Assembly: GCA_964533935.1 (NCBI GenBank)
Contig: CAZHOG010000013.1
Location: 1 to 31,538 of the forward strand
DNA length: 31,538 bases
Direction: 5' to 3'
Source of the DNA: RUG14121 sp964533935
Lineage (GTDB): Bacteria > Bacillota_I > Bacilli_A > RF39 > UBA660
Under the pieces are notes generated by a model. The model was not told where the DNA came from. It made no database searches and was given only the letters and a program-made list of their open reading frames with translations. Positions within the stretch are counted from its first letter, which is position 1. The number at the start of each line of letters is the position of its first letter. Made by a program: the position numbers and the translations under genes. This document shows, in pieces, positions 8,143 through 16,152 of this stretch.

Positions 8143-9028
8143 TATTTCCTTTCAAATCATAAAATGGTTGTCTTAAATTATTATTTTTAGTTCTTTCAAT
8201 ATATTTAACTTTTATCTCAATTGTAGGATTAACAAATATATATTCATCATTATCAAAATTTTCAAAATTGCTTTTTTCTTTTTTAGATTTTTTTAAATCA
8301 TTAAATAATTTATTTTTTTTTGAAATAAAAACTTTACCAACAAATACAAATTTTTTATTAATATATTCTCCCAATGCTACTGAAAAAACAAAACTCTCTT
8401 CTTTAAATGTATAACCACCAATTATAAATGTTTCTTCCCTAAAATTTTTAATCTTAATCCAGTCTTTACTTCTTGTGTTAATCAAATATTTACTATCAAT
8501 CTTTTTAGCAACTATACCTTCAATATTATTTTTTTTAATTGTCTTAAAAAGTTTTATTCCATCAGTTTTTATATATTTTGTTTTAATAAAAAAATCAGTA
8601 TCAGCATATTTTGAAAGTAATTCTTTACGCTTTAATAATGGTAATGAAGTTAAATCTTTATTTTCATAAATAATATCAAAACAAATAAAAATAACTGGAT
8701 TATTTTCTTTTTGAAGATTAATTTTTTTTAAATCTTTTAAATGAGCCCTTTTTTGTAATTTAGAAAAAGATGGTAAATTATCATCCATACAAATTATTTC
8801 ACCATCGAATATTACATCTTTTTTAGTTTTAATATCTTGTAATTCAGGATATAAATTAGTTATTTCTATTTCATGACGATTAAATAATTTAACACCATCA
8901 TTTGACGCATATAACAAGCATCTTATTCCATCATATTTCATTTCAAAAATATAATCATCAGAATCAAATGGCTTTTCTATTTCATCTAAAAGCATTGGTT
9001 GAAAACTAGAATTCCATAAATCTTTCAT
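8126..9028 (-). CDS. ATP-dependent DNA ligase, LigD ligase-domain type
   Basis: Seals DNA breaks using ATP, in partnership with Ku. The 300 residues comprise an adenylation domain and a short OB-fold, with no extra domain. Nucleotidyltransferase motifs are all present: motif I KYDGIR with the nucleophile Lys31, motif Ia NRHE at 50-53, motif III DGE at 75-77 and FDI at 117-119, motif IV EGIVAK at 170-175, and motif V WIKIK at 190-194. The start overlaps the ku stop as ATGA, and the end overlaps the PE-POL gene by 17 bp, implying translational coupling. It equals the LIG domain of LigD but is a stand-alone polypeptide. Confidence 0.94.
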   Translation of the reverse strand: MKDLWNSSFQPMLLDEIEKPFDSDDYIFEMKYDGIRCLLYASNDGVKLFNRHEIEITNLYPELQDIKTKKDVIFDGEIICMDDNLPSFSKLQKRAHLKDLKKINLQKENNPVIFICFDIIYENKDLTSLPLLKRKELLSKYADTDFFIKTKYIKTDGIKLFKTIKKNNIEGIVAKKIDSKYLINTRSKDWIKIKNFREETFIIGGYTFKEESFVFSVALGEYINKKFVFVGKVFISKKNKLFNDLKKSKKEKSNFENFDNDEYIFVNPTIEIKVKYIERTKNNNLRQPFYDLKGNNDEIR

Positions 9029-9771
9029 TTTTGATTCAAACTCTTTTCTAGAGCTTCCATCAAATCATTAATTTGTTTTCTAGGTTTCTTTTTAGTTTTT
9101 TTAATGTCTTTACCATCTAGTTTATCATCAATAGCATTTTTAATCTTATCTTGATATTCATCTTTATATTTAACTGGTTCAAAAGAACCAGTTAATGAAT
9201 CAATTAATTTAATAGCAAGATTTAACTCTTTATCATTGATTTCTTTTGTTAAATCAACCTCAGGAATATTTATTTCTTCTAAAAAATATAATGTAGTCAT
9301 AATAATTCCATTTTTATTTAATCTTAAAATACAATAATAAAACTTACTGCCAATAATTGTTTTACATAAAGCAACTTTTTTTGTTTTCTTTAATGCTTCA
9401 TAAAATAATATATAGGACTTACTCTTATTTTCAACATTTAGAAAATAATTTTTTTCAAAAAAACTTGGATCTATTTCATCTTCATTTATAAATGATACTA
9501 CTTCAATTTCTTTTTCATTTTCTGGTTTTAATTCATTTAGTTCTTCTTTATTAAATGTTAAATATTTATCTCTTTCATATTCATATCCTTTAATAATGTC
9601 ACTCTCTTTAATATCTTTTTTACATACCGGACAATACTTAACATATTTAATTCGATGCATGCATTTTTTATGCAATTGATTAAATGAAGTATCATTATTT
9701 TTAATTATTTGATTCATTACCACAGGAATATTTACTAATGCAAAAGATATATTGCTATGTATATTTGCCAT
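9025..9771 (-). CDS. ku: Bacterial Ku, DNA end-binding protein
   Basis: Forms the ring homodimer that binds broken DNA ends and recruits the ligase. It is 248 aa from the chosen start. The N-terminal ANIHSNISFALVNIPV, the NQLHKKC segment and the KYCPVCKKDI Cys pair are typical of bacterial Ku; the core beta-barrel follows, and the C-terminus is a Lys-rich tail (KKTKKKPRKQ) of the sort that contacts DNA and LigD. A start nine codons further upstream is open but less likely, because AGGTGAT lies four bases before this ATG. It is the first gene of the Ku-ligase-PE-POL-membrane protein operon. Stop is TGA. Confidence 0.95.
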   Translation of the reverse strand: MANIHSNISFALVNIPVVMNQIIKNNDTSFNQLHKKCMHRIKYVKYCPVCKKDIKESDIIKGYEYERDKYLTFNKEELNELKPENEKEIEVVSFINEDEIDPSFFEKNYFLNVENKSKSYILFYEALKKTKKVALCKTIIGSKFYYCILRLNKNGIIMTTLYFLEEINIPEVDLTKEINDKELNLAIKLIDSLTGSFEPVKYKDEYQDKIKNAIDDKLDGKDIKKTKKKPRKQINDLMEALEKSLNQK

Positions 9772-9801
9772 ATAATCACCTAAAAATAGTTTGAACAAAA
9801 T

Positions 9802-9825
9802 AAAAAAAAGAATACAATAGTATTC
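9802..9825 (-). terminator. Terminator after the DUF2974-like hydrolase gene
   Basis: Minus strand: GAATAC, four-base loop, GTATTC (9810-9825), followed by eight U. It separates the hydrolase gene from ku, whose promoter must lie in the roughly 50 bases between the hairpin and the ku start. Confidence 0.7.
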
Positions 9826-9829
9826 ATTT

Positions 9830-10909
9830 TTATTTCATAGATTCAAAATTATTTAATAAGTAATTAATATTAAAATTAATAAAATCCCCAATTAATTTTT
9901 TTGTTTCATCATCTATATCACTTAAATTTTTAATTACTCTAAATGCAGTTTTTAAATTTATTAAATCATTTAAATTATATATTCCTGCTTTTTCTAAAGC
10001 ATTGAAAATTGAAACAATCATTTTTTCTCTTTCTAAATCATTATGTTTATCTAACCATAAAATAACACTTTTTTCGATTTTTTTGCTAAATTCACTTAAT
10101 GGTGCTTCTACAAATTCATCATCCAATATCTGCCATGTAACTAAAGAATGTGCTAAAACATCTTTTCTTGATGATTTAATAATTTTATAATCATTATCAT
10201 GGCGAAGAAGCATTCCTACTAAATCATGATCTGGAATTATATGAATAAATCTATCTTTTATTCTTTTATAATTTTCTGATTCAATTTGAGCTTTTCGTAA
10301 TCCTGGACCATCATTACTATATATTTTAATTATTTTTCTTCTATAAAAAGAATTTGCATACATACATGACACTAAAGCTAAGTTACCACCCTTAGAGTGT
10401 CCACCAACAATTACATTTTTATCCCAAATACTAATATGTTTATTCAAATACTTTATTGCATAAGATTGAGAAGCAGTTGGAAATTTATACGCCAATTCAA
10501 AATCTTCTTTCCAGCCACTTAATAAATGATCAGTTCCTTCAAATGAAATATATATTAAATCTTTTTTAATTTTGAATTTAACACCACAAAATTGCTTATC
10601 TTCATCTCCGATATAAATATAATTAGACATTCTAATATTTTTATATCTATCACACTCAATAACTTTTTTTAATAGTTTATAACTTTCTTTTTGTGCAATT
10701 CCTAACTTAGCAACTTGTCTTAAAGAATATTTTTTCAAATAAATATTTCCGGCATTTTCAAGAGTTACTGTATCATTTTTAGAAGATACTATTGAAGAAA
10801 AATTAAGATAAGACAAGGCACTAAAAACAATATTATCAATGTCATTAAATTCTTTCTCAATAAAGCTTTTATTACCATATTTTTTTAAGTAGTCATATAC
10901 GTTTGCCAT
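9830..10909 (-). CDS. DUF2974 (Mbeg1-like) alpha/beta hydrolase
   Basis: A cytoplasmic serine hydrolase-like protein of 359 aa. The nucleophile elbow GGHSKGGNLAL places the likely catalytic Ser at 172. Before it, YISFEGTDHLLSGWKEDFELAY (about 120-141) is the lipase-3-like segment with the oxyanion-loop region; after it, IYSNDGPGL and HIIPDHDLVG supply candidate catalytic Asp/His residues. This combination matches the DUF2974/Mbeg1-like family, whose substrate is unknown. No signal peptide. The gene is flanked by terminators on both sides and has its own promoter, so it is a single-gene unit. RBS is GGTGAT four bases before ATG. Confidence 0.82.
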   Translation of the reverse strand: MANVYDYLKKYGNKSFIEKEFNDIDNIVFSALSYLNFSSIVSSKNDTVTLENAGNIYLKKYSLRQVAKLGIAQKESYKLLKKVIECDRYKNIRMSNYIYIGDEDKQFCGVKFKIKKDLIYISFEGTDHLLSGWKEDFELAYKFPTASQSYAIKYLNKHISIWDKNVIVGGHSKGGNLALVSCMYANSFYRRKIIKIYSNDGPGLRKAQIESENYKRIKDRFIHIIPDHDLVGMLLRHDNDYKIIKSSRKDVLAHSLVTWQILDDEFVEAPLSEFSKKIEKSVILWLDKHNDLEREKMIVSIFNALEKAGIYNLNDLINLKTAFRVIKNLSDIDDETKKLIGDFINFNINYLLNNFESMK

Positions 10910-10954
10910 TTACATCACCTATTTAATTATATTATTAAAAAAAAAGAATTACAA
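10907..10954 (-). promoter_or_regulatory. Promoter/RBS unit of the hydrolase gene
   Basis: Minus strand: TTGTAA (10949-10954), 17 bases, TATAAT (10926-10931), six bases, GGTGAT, four bases, ATG (10907-10909). The predicted start of transcription falls at or next to the Shine-Dalgarno sequence. The -35 box lies inside the preceding terminator hairpin. Confidence 0.65.
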
Positions 10955-10969
10955 TTTAATTATAATTCT
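10937..10969 (-). terminator. Terminator downstream of the AbiEii remnant / ABC operon
   Basis: Minus strand: AGAATTA and TAATTCT arms (10945-10951 and 10963-10969) followed by nine U. It is the first clear terminator after the MarR-ABC-ABC genes and overlaps the next promoter. Confidence 0.65.
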
Positions 10970-11492
10970 TTTTTTAAAACATATGGAGTTGCTTTTAAAT
11001 TACTTTCCATATTCAATCCTGCTTTTTGTAATTGTTCTCTTAAAATATACAGCTCCATCAAATTCTATTTCACGATCTAAAAAATCATATCTTTTTTGTG
11101 TAGTATTCCAAAGACTTCTATGATTTACCACCATGAAGTTGATATATATCATAAAAATCTTTTACTCTTGTATTTAAAACATCTGTTTTATTGCTTTCAA
11201 CAATTATGCATAACTTTTCTGCTAAATATTCTTCAAAAGATGGAACATTCATCATAAATGGCTCATCTCCTTGAAATATTACTGGCATAACTCTTAATTG
11301 GCTTTCAATTAATCTTGGATAATTAGCTTGAACATCCATTTTAATTGGTTCTACAATTTTATCGTATTTAGCTGAAAAAGATAATTTATATATTCCAGTT
11401 TGATGAATATTATTTAATAAAGAATATTTAAATAATTCAGTTTTATCTAGTACCTCATAAAGTGTTTTATAAAATCCATTAAAGTGATTTAA
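10960..11492 (-). pseudogene. Remnant of an AbiEii-type nucleotidyltransferase toxin gene
   Basis: From 11492 down to 11118 one frame is open for about 124 codons with no proper start at its head. Its product contains KMDVQANYPRL, VPSFEEYLAEKLCIIVE and TRVKDFYDIYQL, typical of the central and C-terminal part of AbiEii/AbiGii toxins (type IV toxin-antitoxin nucleotidyltransferases). The N-terminal half with the catalytic GS-type nucleotidyltransferase motif is missing, the frame ends early in a stop at 11118, and further coding-like fragments follow in other frames (11000-11134 and 10960 to about 11055). No AbiEi antitoxin is present. The open frame begins immediately at the end of the ABC gene (overlapping its stop codon), suggesting a deletion junction. 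Almost certainly non-functional. Confidence 0.65.
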
Positions 11493-13834
11493 TTAGATTT
11501 TTTAAATTGTGAATTATATAAATCAGCATAAAAACCATTTAATTTCATTAATTCATCATGGTTTCCTTGTTCAATTATATTACCTTCATTCATTACTAGA
11601 ATCTTATCAGCATTTTTAATTGTAGATAATCTATGTGCAATTATAAATGAAGTTCTTCCCTCTGTTAATTTGTCCATTGCACTTTGAACCAATTCTTCTG
11701 TTCTTGTATCAACACTTGAAGTTGCTTCATCTAAAATTAAGAAAGGTGCATTCTCAATCATTCCTCTTGCAATGGTTAAAAGTTGTTTTTGTCCAGCTGA
11801 AATACTTTCACTATCACTTAATTCAAAATCAAGTCCTTTTGGTAATGATTTTACGAAATGGTTCACTCCAACAGTTTTTAAAGCTTCCCAAATTTCTTCA
11901 TCCGTAATATTATCTTTATTATATTTAATATTATCTCTTATAGTTCCATTAAATAACCATGTATCTTGTAAAACCATAATAAATAAATCGTGGATATTTT
12001 CCCTTGTTAAATCATGAATTGATATTCCATCTATTTTAATATCACCATCATTAATATTATAAAATTTCATTAATAAATTAACCATAGTTGTTTTTCCAGC
12101 ACCAGTTGGACCAACTATTGCAACTTTATCGCCTTTTTTAACATCACAATTAAAATCTTTAATAATAGTTTTATTTTTATTATATCCAAATTTAACATGT
12201 TTAAAAGTTATATTTCCCAAAACATTTTTAGGATTCAAATATTCCTTTTTATCAGATTCATCATCAAGTTCTTTTTCTTCAACAAATTCAAATACTCTTT
12301 CACTTGCAGCTGCAGTTGTTTGTAAATTTGTCATTCCTTGAGCAATTTGTGATAAAGGTGATGTAAATAATCTAATATATATCATAAATGCTACTATAAC
12401 TCCAAAAGTAATTTGATTATTAACTACTAATAGGGCTCCTACTATACAAACAGCTACATAACTAAAGTTTCCAATAAACATCATTATCGGCATCATTAAT
12501 CCTGATAAAAATTGACTTTTTCTATTACAATCATAAACAGATTCATTCAACTCATCAAAAGTTTTAGATGCATCTTTTTCACCATTATAAGCTTTTACAA
12601 CATTATGAGAAGAATATATTTCTTCAATATGACCATTTAATTTTCCTAATTCAACTTGTCTTGCCAAAAAATATTTTTGAGATTTACCGAGAATCATAAA
12701 CATTAGTACAAATCCAATTATAGATGAAAGTATTGCAGTAATTGCCATTAACCAATTTGTTGCAAACATCATTATTATTGAACCTACAAATAATGTAATA
12801 GCACCAACTAAAGATCCCAAAGATTGATACATTGATACACCAATAGTATCCACATCATTAGTTACTCTTGATAAAATATCTCCCGTTTCATGTGAATCAA
12901 AATATTTAAGTGGTAATTTATTAATTTTTCTTGATATTTTTGTTCTTAATTCTTTAGCAAAATTATTGGATACTGTTGCCATAATAAAACTTTGAATAAA
13001 ATTGAAAATTGCACTCACAATATATAATATTAATAAGAATAGACATAAATTTCTAATTTTTTTAATATCCATTTTTGGTTCAATTAATTTTTTTATTTTC
13101 TTAGGTGCCTTATCTAAAGTTTTATATATTTCAGTATTAGCAGATTTTTCATTAATATTTCCCATTACTTTAATGTACTCTGCTTTATCTTTTCCTGTAA
13201 TTAATACATTATCTATTGTTGTATCTTGAAATATTAAAGTAAAAATACTTTTTGGAATAGTATTTAATACATCTTTTAAATTATCACTATTTATAGTTTT
13301 TAATTTAGAAAAATTATTTAGATAATCTATTCTATCTGAACTAGATATTAATTCATTATCAATTGTAATATCTTTATATAATATTTTTTTTGCATTTGAA
13401 GATAATTCTGTTAATGAAGTAATATCTTTTGTTTTAACAAAAGAATTAATAATATTTAAATCTTCTTTATCAATATCAGATTGAAGCAATTGTGCAATAT
13501 CTTCTTCTTTTATTGTTAAAACTTCCATAGAAACTTTACCAATATTTTCTTCTGTTAAATCATCTGTAATAGATTTACTGATTTTTGTAATATTATCTGT
13601 ATTAACAATTAAACCTTTTGATATATAATCCGTAAGATCAGATAATTTATTAGGTCCTACTATTGAAAATACAGAACTTAAACAAGAAAGAACTAATGCA
13701 ACAATTATAAATGGCATAAAATTATGTAAATATTTTAATAATTTAGAAGTTGCTACTTTTAAATCTTTAGGTTTTTCTGGTATTGCATCAGGTCCATGTT
13801 TTGGTCTTTTATTATTAGATTTACCATTATTCAT
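11489..13834 (-). CDS. ABC exporter half-transporter (canonical ATPase partner) with an inserted ectodomain
   Basis: Membrane-spanning and ATPase domains fused (781 aa), type I (type IV fold) exporter. Walker A GPTGAGKTT, signature SAGQKQ, Walker B FLILDEATSS with catalytic Glu, and AHRLSTI H-loop are present; the Glu is intact, so this is the catalytic-competent subunit. Most half-exporters are about 580 residues; the excess lies between TM1 (about 38-60) and TM2 (about 262-285), a ~180-residue segment predicted to be outside the cell. It overlaps the partner gene by 8 bp and forms a heterodimer with it by inference. Substrate (drug, lipid or peptide) cannot be told from sequence. The 5' end of an AbiEii remnant abuts its 3' end. 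Confidence 0.9.
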   Translation of the reverse strand: MNNGKSNNKRPKHGPDAIPEKPKDLKVATSKLLKYLHNFMPFIIVALVLSCLSSVFSIVGPNKLSDLTDYISKGLIVNTDNITKISKSITDDLTEENIGKVSMEVLTIKEEDIAQLLQSDIDKEDLNIINSFVKTKDITSLTELSSNAKKILYKDITIDNELISSSDRIDYLNNFSKLKTINSDNLKDVLNTIPKSIFTLIFQDTTIDNVLITGKDKAEYIKVMGNINEKSANTEIYKTLDKAPKKIKKLIEPKMDIKKIRNLCLFLLILYIVSAIFNFIQSFIMATVSNNFAKELRTKISRKINKLPLKYFDSHETGDILSRVTNDVDTIGVSMYQSLGSLVGAITLFVGSIIMMFATNWLMAITAILSSIIGFVLMFMILGKSQKYFLARQVELGKLNGHIEEIYSSHNVVKAYNGEKDASKTFDELNESVYDCNRKSQFLSGLMMPIMMFIGNFSYVAVCIVGALLVVNNQITFGVIVAFMIYIRLFTSPLSQIAQGMTNLQTTAAASERVFEFVEEKELDDESDKKEYLNPKNVLGNITFKHVKFGYNKNKTIIKDFNCDVKKGDKVAIVGPTGAGKTTMVNLLMKFYNINDGDIKIDGISIHDLTRENIHDLFIMVLQDTWLFNGTIRDNIKYNKDNITDEEIWEALKTVGVNHFVKSLPKGLDFELSDSESISAGQKQLLTIARGMIENAPFLILDEATSSVDTRTEELVQSAMDKLTEGRTSFIIAHRLSTIKNADKILVMNEGNIIEQGNHDELMKLNGFYADLYNSQFKKSN

Positions 13835-15578
13835 TTTCTAATTCCTCCTTACTTAATTGAGAATATGCTATTTCTTTATAAACTTCACAATTATTTAATA
13901 ATTCTTTGTGAGTTCCTATTCCTGCACATATTCCATCTTCTAATACAATAATTTGATTAGCATTCATTATTGTTCCAATTCTTTGAGCAACAATTAAGCT
14001 AGTTGCATCTTTTGTATATTTTTTTAATTCTTTTCTTAATAAATAATCTGTTTTATAATCCAAAGCACTAAAAGAATCATCAAATATATATATTTCTGGA
14101 TTTCTTGCAATTGCTCTTGCAATAGCAATTCTTTGTTTTTGACCACCAGATATATTTGTTCCACCCTGAGAAATATTTGATTCATATTTATCAGTCATTT
14201 TTTCAACAAAATCTGTTCCTTGAGCAATTTTTATTGCATTAACAATTTCTTTATCAACAATTTTTTTATTACCATAAGATACATTGTAATTTACAGATCC
14301 ATTAAACATTACTGCTCTTTGTGGTACATATCCTAATAAGTCATGTAATTGTTCTAAAGTGTATTCTTTGATATTAATTCCATCTATTAATATTTCACCT
14401 TCAGTAACATCATAAAATCTCGCTACTAAATTAATTAATGTAGATTTTCCACTACCTGTTGATCCTATAAAAGCAACGGTATCCCCTTTGGCTGCCTTAA
14501 AACTTATATTTTTCAAAATATATTCATCACTATCAGGATATTTAAAAGAAACATTTTTAAATTCAATTGTTCCCACTTCTTTTTTGGATTTTACGCCTTT
14601 TCCATCCTTTATTTTAATTTTAGTTTTTAATACTTCATTAATTCTATCAGCAGAAACAGCTGCTCTTGGATACATAATAAAAATCATAGCTAACATCAAG
14701 AAAGACATAATTACTTGCATGGCATAACTTGAAAATACTACCATATCACTAAATAAAGAAATCTTATCAACTAATAGCGCATTACTTATTAATGATGAAC
14801 CAATAAAATATATTCCTAGTGTTAATACATTCATTATTAAATACATTATTGGTGACATTATTGACATAGTTCGTTGATTAAACAACTGTGTATTTGTTAA
14901 ATTTTTATTTCCAACTTCGAATTTATCTTCTTGATATTTTTCTGCATTAAAAGCACGTACAACTCTAATACCAGTTAATTGTTCTCTAATTAAACCATTA
15001 ATATTATCGATTAATTTTTGAACTATTTTAAATTTTGGAAGTACTGTAATCATTAAAAATACTACAGTAGATAATAAAATAACTACAGCTGCGCCAGTAA
15101 TAGCACTCCATTGCCAACTTTTATTTAATATTTTCAAAACAGCCCATATCGCAGTAATTGGAGCTTTAATCATCATTTGAAGTCCCATAGATATAAACAT
15201 TTGAATATTTGTAATATCATTTGTAGTTCTAGTAATTAAACTACTAGTTTTGAACATCTTAATTTCTTCCATACTAAAACTTTGAATTTTTTCAAATAAT
15301 TTTTTTCTAATATTTTTTGAAAATGTTGCTGAAATTAATGAAGCAAGATATCCAACTATTATTGCAGATATTAAACTACCAAAGGCACATAATAACATGT
15401 AAGATCCTTGAATTAAAATATCTTTAATATGATTTCCATCAGTTTGAACTAATTTAGTTATTTCAGACATATAATCAGGTAATCTCAAGTCTAAAAAAAC
15501 TTGAAAAACAACTAATGCAATACATAACAAAATAAGCATTAAGTCTTTCTTTTTAAAATTTTTAAATAATTTAATCAT
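13827..15578 (-). CDS. ABC exporter half-transporter (degenerate-site partner)
   Basis: Fused membrane and ATPase domains, 583 aa, usual half-exporter length, six predicted helices in residues 12-310. Walker A GSTGSGKST and signature ISGGQKQR are good, but the Walker B end reads IFDDSFSALD, with Asp in place of the catalytic Glu, and the H-loop reads AQRIGTI, with Gln in place of His. The partner has a normal Walker B and H-loop but an altered SAGQ signature. This is the pattern of heterodimeric exporters with one degenerate ATP site. The ATG overlaps the marR stop (TAATG) with a strong GGAGG site, and the end overlaps the next gene by 8 bp, so all three are translationally coupled. Confidence 0.92.
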   Translation of the reverse strand: MIKLFKNFKKKDLMLILLCIALVVFQVFLDLRLPDYMSEITKLVQTDGNHIKDILIQGSYMLLCAFGSLISAIIVGYLASLISATFSKNIRKKLFEKIQSFSMEEIKMFKTSSLITRTTNDITNIQMFISMGLQMMIKAPITAIWAVLKILNKSWQWSAITGAAVVILLSTVVFLMITVLPKFKIVQKLIDNINGLIREQLTGIRVVRAFNAEKYQEDKFEVGNKNLTNTQLFNQRTMSIMSPIMYLIMNVLTLGIYFIGSSLISNALLVDKISLFSDMVVFSSYAMQVIMSFLMLAMIFIMYPRAAVSADRINEVLKTKIKIKDGKGVKSKKEVGTIEFKNVSFKYPDSDEYILKNISFKAAKGDTVAFIGSTGSGKSTLINLVARFYDVTEGEILIDGINIKEYTLEQLHDLLGYVPQRAVMFNGSVNYNVSYGNKKIVDKEIVNAIKIAQGTDFVEKMTDKYESNISQGGTNISGGQKQRIAIARAIARNPEIYIFDDSFSALDYKTDYLLRKELKKYTKDATSLIVAQRIGTIMNANQIIVLEDGICAGIGTHKELLNNCEVYKEIAYSQLSKEELENE

Positions 15579-16027
15579 TATTTTTCCTCCTTAGAATTTT
15601 TTACATTATTAACTATTTTTTCAAATACAATTGATAAGCAATTTAGCTCATCTTCCGTTATATCTTTTTTTATAATATTGATACAATTATCAAATTCCAA
15701 ATTTAAATCTTTGATAATTTTCTTGGATTTATCTTTTAAAATTATTTTTTGATATCTTTTATCATTTTCATCTATCTCTGAATCAATATATCCTTTACTT
15801 TTTAGAGATTTAATTGATTGTGATACATAAGCTTTAGAAAAATGATGTTGCTTAACAATATTACAAGATTTTTCCATATTTGGATTATGAGCTACTATTG
15901 ATAAAACAAATAATTCTGCATTAGACATATTATATTTTATTGCAACTTTTTCTACAGCTCTATCCAAAAATTTTTTTGTACTTTTATTTAAATAAATAAA
16001 TTTCTCAAATAATTCATCGTGTTTCAT
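15578..16027 (-). CDS. MarR-family transcriptional regulator
   Basis: A winged-helix regulator of 149 aa, here predicted to repress itself and the two exporter genes. Typical MarR features: N-terminal dimerisation helix, HHFSKAYVSQSIKSLKSKGYI recognition-helix region (about 60-85), wing with DENDKRYQKIILKDKSKKI, then C-terminal helices. An ATG at 16025-16027 is chosen because GGAG sits eight bases before it; a GTG three codons upstream is open but lies on the RBS itself. A perfect 14-bp palindrome in the leader is the likely operator. It is the first gene of the MarR-ABC-ABC operon. Confidence 0.9.
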   Translation of the reverse strand: MKHDELFEKFIYLNKSTKKFLDRAVEKVAIKYNMSNAELFVLSIVAHNPNMEKSCNIVKQHHFSKAYVSQSIKSLKSKGYIDSEIDENDKRYQKIILKDKSKKIIKDLNLEFDNCINIIKKDITEDELNCLSIVFEKIVNNVKNSKEEK

Positions 16028-16044
16028 ATCTCTCACTCCAATTA

Positions 16045-16058
16045 GTTCACTTGTGAAC
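16045..16058. promoter_or_regulatory. Likely MarR operator
   Basis: Perfect inverted repeat GTTCAC-TT-GTGAAC, centred between the -10 box and the marR start, just downstream of the expected transcription start. Position and symmetry fit a self-repression site. Not tested. Confidence 0.6.
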
Positions 16059-16067
16059 CACTATATC

Positions 16068-16096
16068 AGTATATGCTTATTTAAAAAAATTGTCAA
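16068..16096 (-). promoter_or_regulatory. Promoter of the marR-ABC-ABC operon
   Basis: Minus strand: consensus TTGACA (16091-16096), exactly 17 bases, TATACT (16068-16073). This is the best sigma-A promoter in the window and starts just after the terminator of the purine nucleoside phosphorylase gene. Confidence 0.85.
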
Positions 16097-16097
16097 C

Positions 16098-16125
16098 AAA
16101 AAAATAGTTCATTTAAGAACTATTT
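16098..16125 (-). terminator. Terminator after the purine nucleoside phosphorylase gene
   Basis: Minus strand: AATAGTTC, six-base loop, GAACTATT (16103-16124), followed by U residues. It ends right where the TTGACA of the marR promoter begins. Confidence 0.75.
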
Positions 16126-16152
16126 AATTCAAACTGATTAATATAAACCAGA

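Noticed and set aside
11000..11134. 44-codon frame starting ATG within the AbiEii remnant area
   Set aside because: No convincing RBS and it sits inside the decayed gene; reads best as part of the remnant in a shifted frame.
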